Below are positions 39,091 to 48,014 of a DNA stretch of 64,000 nt, one piece after another. The DNA is from Bin80 sp965207565 (GTDB lineage Bacteria > Bacteroidota > Rhodothermia > Rhodothermales > Bin80). The notes under the pieces were generated by a model. That model worked only from the letters and a program-made list of their open reading frames with translations. It searched no databases and was not told where the DNA came from. The position numbers and the translations under genes are program-made. Each line of letters begins with the position of its first letter. Positions within the stretch are counted from its first letter, which is position 1. The stretch spans positions 110,448 to 174,447 of the forward strand of contig CBDBMQ010000007.1 in the NCBI GenBank assembly GCA_965207565.1, in the 5' to 3' direction.

Positions 39091-39951
39091 CTACTGATCT
39101 TTTTTGGTGACTGCAAGAAATCCCGCATAAGCTTCCGATGAATCCCCTGGGCGCTCCCTTGTATGAAGCACGCTGATTGCTCCGTCCAGGTACAGTGCGT
39201 CGGTTGCTCCTGCAGTATCTCGAAACCAAGTCGCAAAGTCAAAGAAGTTGACTGCGCCGTTTGTGATGGCAATGATTGCCTGACCGTCCTCAGATATTCC
39301 GATCCCGCTCCGTAGACGGCAGTTTTTAGAGCCTGAAGTGAAGGCGGGATGGATTTTGTTATCCTGCAGAAGTAGAGGACCTGATTGAAGTGCATAATCT
39401 ACTTCAGGCTTTGCCACGCCAAAGCGTACGGATTCGAGAATGCCGAACTGATTATTGTGGGTAAAGAATACTCCATTGGGTTTGAGATAGAAATTCCCGT
39501 ATCCGTCCTCAAGATTTAAGGGGCGCAGTTCTCGGCCGTTTTCCACATAGAGTCCAGTAGGTACGAGTCCCGGTTCAAAAATGCCGGCATTGGTAACAGT
39601 AACGATCGAATGACCTGCATGCTTAAGCCAGTTCACAACGTTCTGTATATTTTCGAAGGGCTCATTGGATGCTGGATTTCTCCAATGCAGCGTGATGTTA
39701 TGCAGTGCAGGGTTGACATGAACGGTGTCATACGGCTGTGACGTACTTAGAACACAGGACTGATTCTGCAATGACTGTTTGATGGTACTGCAGCCCGTCA
39801 GCAGGATCGCTGCCATACCCCATAACCAAAATAGTTTTGGTAGAGTGCTAGGCCGCGCACGAAATGCTTTGGCCTGACAGGTGGCATTTGGATATCGAAA
39901 TTCCCGGATAGGAGTCAAGGGCAGGGTTTGATGCTTCGTTTGCGTGATCAT
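39091..39951 (-). CDS. Phosphodiester glycosidase-family (NAGPA/DUF2233) lipoprotein
   Basis: About 286 residues from ATG 39951 (open from 39975). A long basic leader precedes a lipoprotein signal (ILLTGC), so the true start may lie further in. The mature part shows the NAGPA pattern: VTNAGIFEPGLVPTGLYVENG, NFYLKPNGVFF, LQSGPLLL, GIGISEDGQAIIAITNG and DALYLDGAISVLH. Relatives cleave sugar phosphodiesters, including exposed teichoic or lysosomal-tag type linkages. The substrate here is unknown; it may trim peptidoglycan- or polysaccharide-linked GlcNAc-phosphate. Confidence 0.8.
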   Translation of the reverse strand: MITQTKHQTLPLTPIREFRYPNATCQAKAFRARPSTLPKLFWLWGMAAILLTGCSTIKQSLQNQSCVLSTSQPYDTVHVNPALHNITLHWRNPASNEPFENIQNVVNWLKHAGHSIVTVTNAGIFEPGLVPTGLYVENGRELRPLNLEDGYGNFYLKPNGVFFTHNNQFGILESVRFGVAKPEVDYALQSGPLLLQDNKIHPAFTSGSKNCRLRSGIGISEDGQAIIAITNGAVNFFDFATWFRDTAGATDALYLDGAISVLHTRERPGDSSEAYAGFLAVTKKDQ

Positions 39952-40085
39952 GGGGATTAGGTATATAATCGCCAAAGATTTTGCGTTGTTAAGTATATGA
40001 TTTTTTTATCTACGACTCTCAGGACTTTCACAGAGGAGTGTACAACGAGGCGGAGCAGCGGGCTGTAGGTACTCAATTCAGGTTC

Positions 40086-41042
40086 TTAGCTGTATGCTTG
40101 AGCAGTAGCCTCAAAAGGTTCGGTGAAATAGCGCATAAATAACTCCCCATATGCGGCCATTGCGACGGAGAACTGGTTGCCGGTGTCAGATTTGCGAGAG
40201 GTGCCTGTGTCAGGGCCGGAAGGTTTTACCGTGACGGGGAAGCGGGATAGTTTGACGACATCGGGGTGAGCGAGGTACACGGCAGCCAATGGGTCCCAAG
40301 CGTAAAAGACACCCTGTTCTGCATGAGGGCGAACCGATTCCAGTACCTCTGTGGTCATACGCCCTACAGGGCAGCGGGCCATCTTTGCGAACTGATCAAT
40401 GAAAGGGATTTTAACGGGCACCTGATTGGTAGCATCCAGGGGAATCAGTGTAATCGGAAGGTCAGAGGAGAAAACTTTTGATGCAGCCAGTGGGTCCGCA
40501 AAAAAATTCCACTCCGCTGTTGCAGTAGGTGAAATAAATTCTTCTGAGTCATTCACATTTCCCGGTACAGCCAACGCCCCACCCATGATCACGAGTTCCT
40601 GGATAGCCGGAGCAGAGGCTCGGGTTAGATTAGCCAGGTTTGTAAGGGCACCAAGAGCCAGCACACGGACAGGTCGGGATGCCCGTGAAAGTCTACGATG
40701 CAGGAATGATACGGCGTGCTCTTCTTCGGGAGGAATAAATGCTTTCGGAAGGCTTACGCCGGGAAGATCATCCGAAAGCTTGCGCCAGCGTCGAGGAAAG
40801 GCAGCATCTCCCGACGACGGTTCAGAATCACCAACGTATACCGGGATATGTCCTGTGGCAAATGCTGCAACGACACGGGCAATATTGATTGCGCCCCGAT
40901 CTGCATGAGCAAGGCCATAGGAGATCGTAATCGCTTCCACCTGGATGGTTGGCTGAACCAGCAAATACCCTAGTGCCAGAAGATCATCAGGGCCGGCATC
41001 GGTATCTACGATGATATGATTCGACAAAGAGTCAGGCATCAT
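40086..41042 (-). CDS. Inosine-uridine-type nucleoside hydrolase
   Basis: A 318-residue hydrolase splitting ribonucleosides into base and ribose. The calcium-binding signature DTDAGPDD is at 13-20, ALGALTNLA and VIMGGA follow, NFFADPLAA fills the middle, and WDPLAAVY lies near the C-terminus. No signal peptide, so cytosolic. Its start lies 11 bp inside the end of the 6-phosphogluconate dehydrogenase gene, so the two are coupled, perhaps linking nucleoside ribose recovery with pentose phosphate metabolism. Confidence 0.93.
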   Translation of the reverse strand: MMPDSLSNHIIVDTDAGPDDLLALGYLLVQPTIQVEAITISYGLAHADRGAINIARVVAAFATGHIPVYVGDSEPSSGDAAFPRRWRKLSDDLPGVSLPKAFIPPEEEHAVSFLHRRLSRASRPVRVLALGALTNLANLTRASAPAIQELVIMGGALAVPGNVNDSEEFISPTATAEWNFFADPLAASKVFSSDLPITLIPLDATNQVPVKIPFIDQFAKMARCPVGRMTTEVLESVRPHAEQGVFYAWDPLAAVYLAHPDVVKLSRFPVTVKPSGPDTGTSRKSDTGNQFSVAMAAYGELFMRYFTEPFEATAQAYS

Positions 41043-42493
41043 AAGTTCCTGCAGTTATGGCTCCCCCAGACCCCGTCCAGTTTGTATGGAAGAACTTCCC
41101 GCGTACCTCATCAACTCGCTCATACGTATGAGCACCAAAGTAATCTCTCTGAGCTTGAATCAGGTTTGCGGGGCCTTTTGCACGTCGGTAGCTATCGTAA
41201 AAGGCTAGTGCGCTACTGAGCGCTGGGGTAGGAACGCCACAGGAAGCTGCAGTTGCAACGACCCGGCGCCACGCTCCCTGCGCTTTCGAGAGTGCCTCGG
41301 TGAAGTAGGGGGCCATCAAAAGGTTTTGCAAATCTGAATGGTTGTCAAACGCTTCCTTGATCTTCTCCAAGAATGCTGAACGGATGATACAGCCTCCCCG
41401 CCACATCAGGGCAATGCTCCCATAGTCCAGAGACCAGTTGTAGGTTTCAGCTGCGCAGCGAAGAAGCATATATCCTTGAGCGTAGGACATGATCTTTGCG
41501 GCATAGACTGCATCGTGCAGGTCACCTACCAGCGCCCTTGTGTCCACTTGGTCATATGCGGATGAAGGTCCAGGAAGGATTCCCGACGCGTGAGTACGCT
41601 CGGCATTCAAAGAAGAAAGGAACCGGGAAAAGACAGCTTCGCCGATCAACGTGAGCGGGGTTCCCTGATCCAGAGCACTTACCACCGTCCATTTACCCGT
41701 GCCTTTTTGTCCGGCGCAGTCAAGGATGGTGTCCAGTGTAAATTTCCCTTCTTCGTCCTGATGCCCAAGGATGTCACGGGTAATCTGGATGAGATATGAA
41801 TTCAGCTTACCTGTATTCCATTCTGCATAGACATCCTGCATTTCCAGGTTTGAGAATCCCAGGAGTTCTTTCATGATATGATAGGATTCAGCAATAATTT
41901 GCATATCGCCATATTCAATCCCATTATGGACCATCTTGACAAAGTGTCCAGCTCCATCCGGGCCAATCCATTCACAACATGGAGAACCATCCACTTTGGC
42001 AGCAATGCGCTGAAAAATAGGCTTTACATGCTGCCATGCTTCCGTGCTGCCTCCAGGCATGATACTCGGTCCGGTTCGGGCCCCTTCCTCCCCACCGGAA
42101 ACTCCGGTCCCAATGAATAACATCCCCTGTGCCTCGACTTCATTTGTGCGTCGAATTGTATCGTGATAATTTGAATTTCCGCCGTCAATCAGAATGTCGC
42201 CAGCATCCAGGAGCGGTAGCAGGCTGGCGATCGTTTGATCAACGACGGTCCCCGCCTTGACCATAAGCAGAATACGCCGTGGCCGCTTGAGCGTGGCAAC
42301 GAGTTCTTGAAGTGAATAGACTCCTTGAATGGAAGTGCCAGCGGCAGGTCCGGCAATGAAATGTTCCATTGTCGAAACCGTACGGTTATACACCGTCACA
42401 GAAAATCCGTGATCATGCATGTTCAAGACCAGGTTCTGCCCCATGACGGCCAGACCAATTACACCAATATCAGCCCCCTGTATCGTGCTTCAT
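41032..42493 (-). CDS. gnd: 6-phosphogluconate dehydrogenase (start displaced by a frameshift)
   Basis: Decarboxylating oxidoreductase of the oxidative pentose phosphate pathway, 486 residues when repaired. The open frame to 42444 begins at an internal Met (MGQNLVLNM) and lacks the front of the Rossmann motif. Reading upstream gives ADIGVIGLAVMGQ, and deleting one base of the C5 run at 42474-42478 joins it to an ATG at 42493 (MKHDTGADIGV). Other motifs are intact: GVSGGEEGARTGPSIMPGG, KMVHNGIEYGDMQ and DCAGQKGTGKW. As written the protein would lose its cofactor-binding start. Over-calling of the C5 run is likely. Confidence 0.92.
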
Positions 42494-42616
42494 GAGTTTT
42501 TGGAGTCATGTTGTTTTGGGTTGTTTGAGAAAGATGAATTCTGTGTCTAGATCATAGAGACCCAATAAAACGCATTGGACGCACGAAGCACTGGTGTGAT
42601 CATCGTGGTGATTGAT

Positions 42617-44026
42617 TCAGTGTGACTGAATTTGTCCTGGTTGTCGTATCTGAGCGCCCTCCACATTGTGCAGTCGATCTCCCAGCACCTTCCGCATGCT
42701 GTCCGCCAACGCACTGAGTTGCTCAACCACTTCTGGATAGTCTTCAGATACATCCTGTATCTCTTGTACATCTGTAACAAGGTCATAGAGTTCCAGTCCG
42801 GAATTCAGGTGTGTATATCGACCTGGTATTCCATCTGCACCGGGTGCTTGTCCGATCATCGTTCGATATCGGTGAGGAAAATACAGCTTCCAGCGATCAC
42901 TACGCACGGCGTGCAACTCATTTTGTCTGTACCAGAAGAAGTAGGCTCCCTGAGGAGATTCGGTAGTTTCACCGCTTAGGAGTGGCCAGATATTTTGTCC
43001 ATCAATCGGGTGTTCAGGCAGTGGTGCATCAATGAGATGTGCCAGGGTCGGAAATAAATCAATGGTCATAGCAGGTGTGGTGACAGATAATCCTTCTGGC
43101 AAGGTCTCTGGCCAGCGGGCGATAAAGGGTACTCTTACACCGCCTTCCCATGCGGTTCCTTTTCCCTCGCGCAGGGGGCTGGCACTGCCGGCATGATTTC
43201 CATAGCTGAGCCATGGGCCGTTGTCACTCGCAAATAGGACCAGAGTATGGTCATCAATGTCCAGTTCCTTTAAGGTTTGCAGGATCTGTCCCATCGACCA
43301 ATCAATTTCATGGATGACATCTCCATAGAGGCCTGCGCCGCTGGCACCTAGACGCTCTTCGGAAACAAAGAGGGGGACATGCGGCATTGGGTGAGCGATG
43401 TAGAGGAAGAAGGGGCGCTCGGCAGATGCCTGAGTTCGAATAAATTCTGTGCTGCGCAGTGTGAAGTCTGTCGTGAAGCGGGATTGATCCGTATTGAATC
43501 CCACAATCGAATCTCCTTCAATAGTTGGCAAATCCCCCCAGTTATCTGGACTCTCGGGATGAAACGGCCACATATCGTTTGAGTAGGGGATGCCGTAATA
43601 GTCATCAAACCCATGTTCCATTGGCAAAAATTGTGGATGATGGCCAAGGTGCCATTTCCCATACGCTGCCGTGGCATAGCCTTGTGCTTGGAAGAGTTCG
43701 CCCAGGGTCACTTCATCTTCATGAATCCCATGTGAATTCCCCGGGCCCAGTGCACCATGGATCCCGATTCGATTTGCGTAGCTACCGGTCAGAAGCGAGG
43801 CACGGGAAGCGGAGCAGACGGGCTGACTCACATAAAAATCTGTAAAATGGACTCCCTCTGCCGCCATGCGGTCAAGATTTGGAGTCGTATAGCCGGGCGA
43901 ACCATAGACACCAATATCACTATATCCCAGATCATCTACGAACATGATGATTACATTGGGTGGGGTTGGTGGCTCGTACGTACAGGTAGCCAAAAGGAGC
44001 AAGAACAGGCAGGAGTAGTTTTTCAT
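42617..44026 (-). CDS. Lipoprotein sulfatase, arylsulfatase A-like
   Basis: A 469-residue type I sulfatase with lipoprotein signal (LLLATC). The metal motif is MFVDDLGYSDIGVYG. The formylglycine motif is C-S-A-S-R in QPVCSASRASLLTG, with Ala in place of the usual Pro, an accepted variant. GKWHLGHHPQFLP and the second metal site LFASDNGPWLSYGNHAG follow; the C-terminus has ELYDLVTDVQE. The closest pattern is arylsulfatase A/N-acetylgalactosamine-6-sulfatase-like. It is divergent from the next sulfatase across a 238-bp promoter gap. Confidence 0.9.
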   Translation of the reverse strand: MKNYSCLFLLLLATCTYEPPTPPNVIIMFVDDLGYSDIGVYGSPGYTTPNLDRMAAEGVHFTDFYVSQPVCSASRASLLTGSYANRIGIHGALGPGNSHGIHEDEVTLGELFQAQGYATAAYGKWHLGHHPQFLPMEHGFDDYYGIPYSNDMWPFHPESPDNWGDLPTIEGDSIVGFNTDQSRFTTDFTLRSTEFIRTQASAERPFFLYIAHPMPHVPLFVSEERLGASGAGLYGDVIHEIDWSMGQILQTLKELDIDDHTLVLFASDNGPWLSYGNHAGSASPLREGKGTAWEGGVRVPFIARWPETLPEGLSVTTPAMTIDLFPTLAHLIDAPLPEHPIDGQNIWPLLSGETTESPQGAYFFWYRQNELHAVRSDRWKLYFPHRYRTMIGQAPGADGIPGRYTHLNSGLELYDLVTDVQEIQDVSEDYPEVVEQLSALADSMRKVLGDRLHNVEGAQIRQPGQIQSH

Positions 44027-44264
44027 AGCAGATGTTATTTAACCGAAAGATAGCATTCCAATCGGTTCAAAGGGATTGATTTGCAGGTGCGGGTTGGAGT
44101 CTACTGACCAGTAAACGCAAATAAACATAAGCTTGGTCATGGGAGTGCTTTATCTTTACCTATCTTTACTTCATTCCGGTTAGAGATATGCTCCGCATAT
44201 TTTACGCACAGTCCGCTAACGGCCGACCGAATCGCACAAACATAACCAAATTCCAATTGCGGAT

Positions 44265-45737
44265 ATGAGACGCAAGACACGACATCGCTATTACTGTATG
44301 TCCGGCTTGTTTTTTCCGATGATCATGCTTGTCTTCGGGCTGTTTGCCGCGTCGTGTACACAAGAATCGGGTCCGCCAAATATTCTCTTCATTGCCGTTG
44401 ACGATCTAAACACGGATCTCGGTACATACGATCATGATCTGGTAAGCAGCCCGCATATCGACCGCTTAGCCGCTCGCGGCGTGAGATTCGATCGTGCATA
44501 CTGTCAGTATCCCGTCTGCAACCCTAGTCGATCCAGCTTTCTGACCGGACTTTATCCAGAACAAACCGGCGTACTGGCCAATCGGGACAGCTTCCGCCAA
44601 CACATTCCGGATATTCCTACACTTCCCCAATGGTTTAAGGAGCACGGGTACCATACAGCCCGCGTAGGAAAGATCTTCCACTATGGGGTTCCAAGTCAAA
44701 TCGGTTCGGACGGTATGGATGATCCCACATCGTGGTCCGAGACCGTAAATCCGCGCGGAATCGATCGCGAGGTTCACGATCGCATACATACCCTCGTTCC
44801 AAACCAGTATGGCGGAACGCTAAGCTGGCTGAGCGTGGACCCGGAAGATGGATTCCATACGGATGAGTTAGGCGCGGCTGCAGCAATTCAGATTATGGAA
44901 GAGCAACACCCATCTCGGACGGGCATGCCCATGTTCCTTGCGGTTGGATTCTATCGCCCACACACGCCGTTTGTGGCTCCGGCTCCCTACTTCGAATTGT
45001 ACCCGCTGGATCGGATCGATCCCGTTCTTGAGCAGCCAGAGGATCGAGTTGATATCCCAATTGCGGCTCTGGCCGATCGGCCGAGGCAGCGCGAACTGAC
45101 CATGAAAAAGCGTCGCGAAATCATTCAGGCCTACTACGCTTCCGTATCGTTTATGGATGCGCAGGTGGGTCGCCTTCTGGATGCGCTGGAGCGACTGGAT
45201 CTGGACGACAATACCATAGTTGTGTTTGTCTCCGATCATGGATATCATCTGGGCCATCACGGACTCTGGCAGAAGGGCGATTTGTTTGAGGGATCCGTTC
45301 GCGTCCCACTTATTGTCGCTGTGCCGGAGGGGCTGCAGAAAGGTTCTGGTACAGAGGCACTAGTAGAGTTGGTGGATTTGTATCCCACACTCGTGGATTT
45401 AGCCGGCCTGCCGGCACCGGAGCACCTTAAGGGGCCAAGCCTGCGGCCCATTCTGGAGGACACGGCCCGCTCAGGTAGAGCTACTGCCTTTACGGTTGCC
45501 CGGAGCAGGGCTGCATGGATGCATTCTGAAATGATTGATCAAAATGTGATGGGATATTCGATTCGCACTGAACGATTTCGGTACACCGAATGGGATGGTG
45601 GAAATGCAGGTGCCGAACTTTACGATTACGAAGTGGACCCGATGGAGATCAGCAATCTGGTCGACGATCCCATCTATGCAGACACTTTGGCTCGGCTGGA
45701 ACGATTGATGGAGTCTCGAAAACAAACCGCAAAGTAA
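44265..45737 (+). CDS. Lipoprotein sulfatase, iduronate-2-sulfatase-like
   Basis: A 490-residue sulfatase with a lipoprotein signal (FAASC). It shows AVDDLNTDLGTYDHD, the formylglycine motif C-N-P-S-R in YPVCNPSRSSFLTG, GKIFHYG, FLAVGFYRPHTPFVAP and the second metal site FVSDHGYHLGHHGLWQKGDLFE. These match the iduronate-2-sulfatase-like branch (S1_7 type). A Tat-exported polysaccharide deacetylase begins 3 bp after the stop, which suggests sequential attack on a sulfated, N-acetylated polysaccharide. Confidence 0.92.
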   Translation: MRRKTRHRYYCMSGLFFPMIMLVFGLFAASCTQESGPPNILFIAVDDLNTDLGTYDHDLVSSPHIDRLAARGVRFDRAYCQYPVCNPSRSSFLTGLYPEQTGVLANRDSFRQHIPDIPTLPQWFKEHGYHTARVGKIFHYGVPSQIGSDGMDDPTSWSETVNPRGIDREVHDRIHTLVPNQYGGTLSWLSVDPEDGFHTDELGAAAAIQIMEEQHPSRTGMPMFLAVGFYRPHTPFVAPAPYFELYPLDRIDPVLEQPEDRVDIPIAALADRPRQRELTMKKRREIIQAYYASVSFMDAQVGRLLDALERLDLDDNTIVVFVSDHGYHLGHHGLWQKGDLFEGSVRVPLIVAVPEGLQKGSGTEALVELVDLYPTLVDLAGLPAPEHLKGPSLRPILEDTARSGRATAFTVARSRAAWMHSEMIDQNVMGYSIRTERFRYTEWDGGNAGAELYDYEVDPMEISNLVDDPIYADTLARLERLMESRKQTAK

Positions 45738-45739
45738 CC

Positions 45740-46507
45740 ATGCGTTTGGACTCCATCACCCGCCGGAGCTTTTTGAAGAGTGTGGGACTGTCTGCGCTTG
45801 CTGCAACGACCAAGCGACAGAAGACACATGTAATCACGCTTAGCTTTGATGACGGATTCCGTAAATCGAGTTTAGAAACGGCGAAGATCTTTGAGAAGCA
45901 CGGTTTGTCGGCCTGCATCAACGTTATTGCCACAGCCCACCGGGATGACTTCGTTTCGCCCGACGACTATCACCGTTTTCCAGTGGGTGACTTTGGGCTG
46001 TGGAACGAATTGGTTGCACGTGGCCATAAAGTTATGCCTCATGGGTATAAGCACCAGAATCTGACCGAGGTGCCGCTGCAGGCCGCAAAGGACTTGATCA
46101 TGCGCTGTTTGGATTACTTCAGCGAAGAACTGAATGGATTCGAACCCAAGCAAGCTATTTTCAATTTTCCCTATAACGCTTCAAGTCCTGCCATAGAGGA
46201 ATGGCTTGCCGATCAAGTGAAGGCTTTTCGAACGGGTTATGCGCAGATTAATGCACTGCCACACGCCGGGCAGAAGAAGCTGATCTGCAGCAGCCACGGT
46301 CCTGGGAATATTGATGCATTTCTTACGGAGGAGATTAATCGTTTTCTGGCCTCGTCCGGCGGATGGCTGATCTTCAACGCCCACGGTTTGGATGAAGAGG
46401 GCTGGGGTCCTCTTTCCGCTCCGCATCTTGACAGGCTTCTTTCCGAATTGAAGGCAAGAGAAGAGGTCCTCGTGATTCCTACTGGACGAGCACTGGCAAA
46501 CGTGTGA
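45740..46507 (+). CDS. Polysaccharide deacetylase-family protein, Tat signal
   Basis: A 255-residue NodB-type protein. The ATG at 45740 gives a twin-arginine leader (R8-R9, RRSFLKS); the frame is open further upstream inside the sulfatase gene but that is out of context. The catalytic start ITLSFDDGF holds the metal aspartate pair, and HGYKHQNL supplies the two histidines of motif 2. FNFPYNA stands in place of the usual R-x-PY motif 3. The substrate is probably an N-acetylated or O-acetylated polysaccharide. It is tightly coupled to the iduronate-2-sulfatase-like gene. Confidence 0.85.
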   Translation: MRLDSITRRSFLKSVGLSALAATTKRQKTHVITLSFDDGFRKSSLETAKIFEKHGLSACINVIATAHRDDFVSPDDYHRFPVGDFGLWNELVARGHKVMPHGYKHQNLTEVPLQAAKDLIMRCLDYFSEELNGFEPKQAIFNFPYNASSPAIEEWLADQVKAFRTGYAQINALPHAGQKKLICSSHGPGNIDAFLTEEINRFLASSGGWLIFNAHGLDEEGWGPLSAPHLDRLLSELKAREEVLVIPTGRALANV

Positions 46508-47555
46508 TCCATCAGGGATGCAACTGGGACTCGTACGTAGAGGAGGTCACCAAGCCGGCAGTGCAGAACAAGCGCCAAGTACAAGCGAGCACCTTAGCAA
46601 GCCTGACGCATATTAAGCAGGTTCTCGAATTGTGGCCCTGCTAATGGGAAGTCCAACAACAGCCTATACCGCAACCTTCACTCCAGAGTCGCACCATGAT
46701 ACAACGGTTGCCCTTGAGTGTCGTGCGCCAACAGTCTATAACCGAAAGCAGTACAGGCTACATTGAGCTGTAAGGCGAAACTATAAACCAGCCGTATTTG
46801 GCGACGGATACAGTTACGCTTGACGAAAGGAAATTAACACGGGCCCTCCAATTTTTGCTGAAGTCCCTTTCCCGCGAATAAAGTTTGTCCGTAGAATTAG
46901 AGGGCATCAATATCACTCAAATTTTCTTGGACTTTTGTCCAACGATACTTAGATTTTTAGTCGCCGTCAGTTAGGGTTGTAAGTGTGCGGGTCTTATGCA
47001 ACGATTTTTTGTAGCAGTAATTGTTTAGTTCTCGGTCTAGTTGTTAGAAGACTTTTTTGCTGTTCCAGACGTACATAAAGTCTAGAGCTTTTCTTAAGCG
47101 TCCATCTTGTGCATAAACATCAAGATAATGGGGCTCTTGCAAAACTACCTATAGAAGATGATATTATGTGATCCGGGAAGCATTCATCGCCATAAACATG
47201 TTCGCAGCCACTAGCTGTTTCCTCTACGACATGGTCCGCCGGATGGGCAACGCCGGGACCCAGGTTCGCCATTTTATAGTACTTTGGAAGTACGGAATTT
47301 TATCAGTCCCGTTTAATATCTCATAAAAGATATAGTGGATATGTGGAGGCGAATATTCTTGGTGAATTCTAAGGCCTGGAGACTTGGCATCTGAACTATC
47401 TCGGAGAACACCACCAGAGATGATCATAGTGATGCTTTGGGGCACTGCTAAACTCAGATTGGTTAAATCGGGCAATTATTTTTGACTTCTACAGTCAGCT
47501 CTGAGAGTGAAGAATCGTCTTCTGGAAAGGAAGCGTCCGCGCCTCTTTGGTAGAC
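46508..47555. other. 1-kb stretch with no supported gene
   Basis: The largest non-coding stretch in the window. Codon-like text in the first 120 bp (plus frame, EEVTKPAVQNKRQVQAS, closed by TAA near 46641) and an 83-codon minus-strand frame (47224-47475) may be remnants; neither matches a family I know. A 6-bp perfect hairpin, TTGGAC-TTTT-GTCCAA, lies at 46927-46942. It borders the AAA/nuclease pair and could be decayed accessory DNA. Confidence 0.4.
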
Positions 47556-48014
47556 TCACGCTTGTAATGCCTCAATGAATTTATCGCCGCAAACAATAAT
47601 TCGTATGCGTTCAGACTGGTCCCGAAATGACACATGTTGCCGAAACCCTCTCCTTTGGCCCTTCGGAAAACGCTTAAGTACGCTAATCGGCCGAAATCGA
47701 CATTCAAGCTGAGTAGGAACACGTCCGTCTGCCTCATTTGCACCGGCCTGAAGTTGCTCAACTATTTTTCTTCCTCGCCAAGTGGATTTAAACTCCACTG
47801 GTGCCACGCAAGGCATCTCCCCAACATTGTCCACAAACGCTAGGTAATCGCATCGTATATCGTTCTGGCTCAACGGTGAACCAGAACGATCAAGATCAAT
47901 GACCAAGCACGGTCTTGGGGTACCATGCAAGCATAAGATGCACCCTGATCGTTCCATTTTGTCAACAATACATGTCGCCCTAAAGTGACGCCGAATACTC
48001 TCACTTAAGTGCAT
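47556..48014 (-). CDS. Small PD-(D/E)xK-like protein, partner of AAA ATPase
   Basis: 152 residues. Central motifs resemble a restriction-endonuclease-like fold: CLVIDLDRSG, then RCDYLAF with D56, and VAPVEFKS with E74 and K76, followed by a helix KIVEQLQAGANEAD. D-x17-E-x-K is the usual spacing for PD-(D/E)xK nucleases. The C-terminal half is basic. The gene begins 10 bp inside the end of the AAA ATPase gene, so the products are probably made together. It is likely a nuclease or nuclease-like effector controlled by the ATPase. A non-catalytic relative cannot be excluded. Confidence 0.65.
   Translation of the reverse strand: MHLSESIRRHFRATCIVDKMERSGCILCLHGTPRPCLVIDLDRSGSPLSQNDIRCDYLAFVDNVGEMPCVAPVEFKSTWRGRKIVEQLQAGANEADGRVPTQLECRFRPISVLKRFPKGQRRGFRQHVSFRDQSERIRIIVCGDKFIEALQA

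Noticed and set aside
38853..39395. 180-codon minus-strand ORF across tRNA-Gln
   Set aside because: It runs antisense through the tRNA and through the glycosidase gene in another frame; a shadow ORF.
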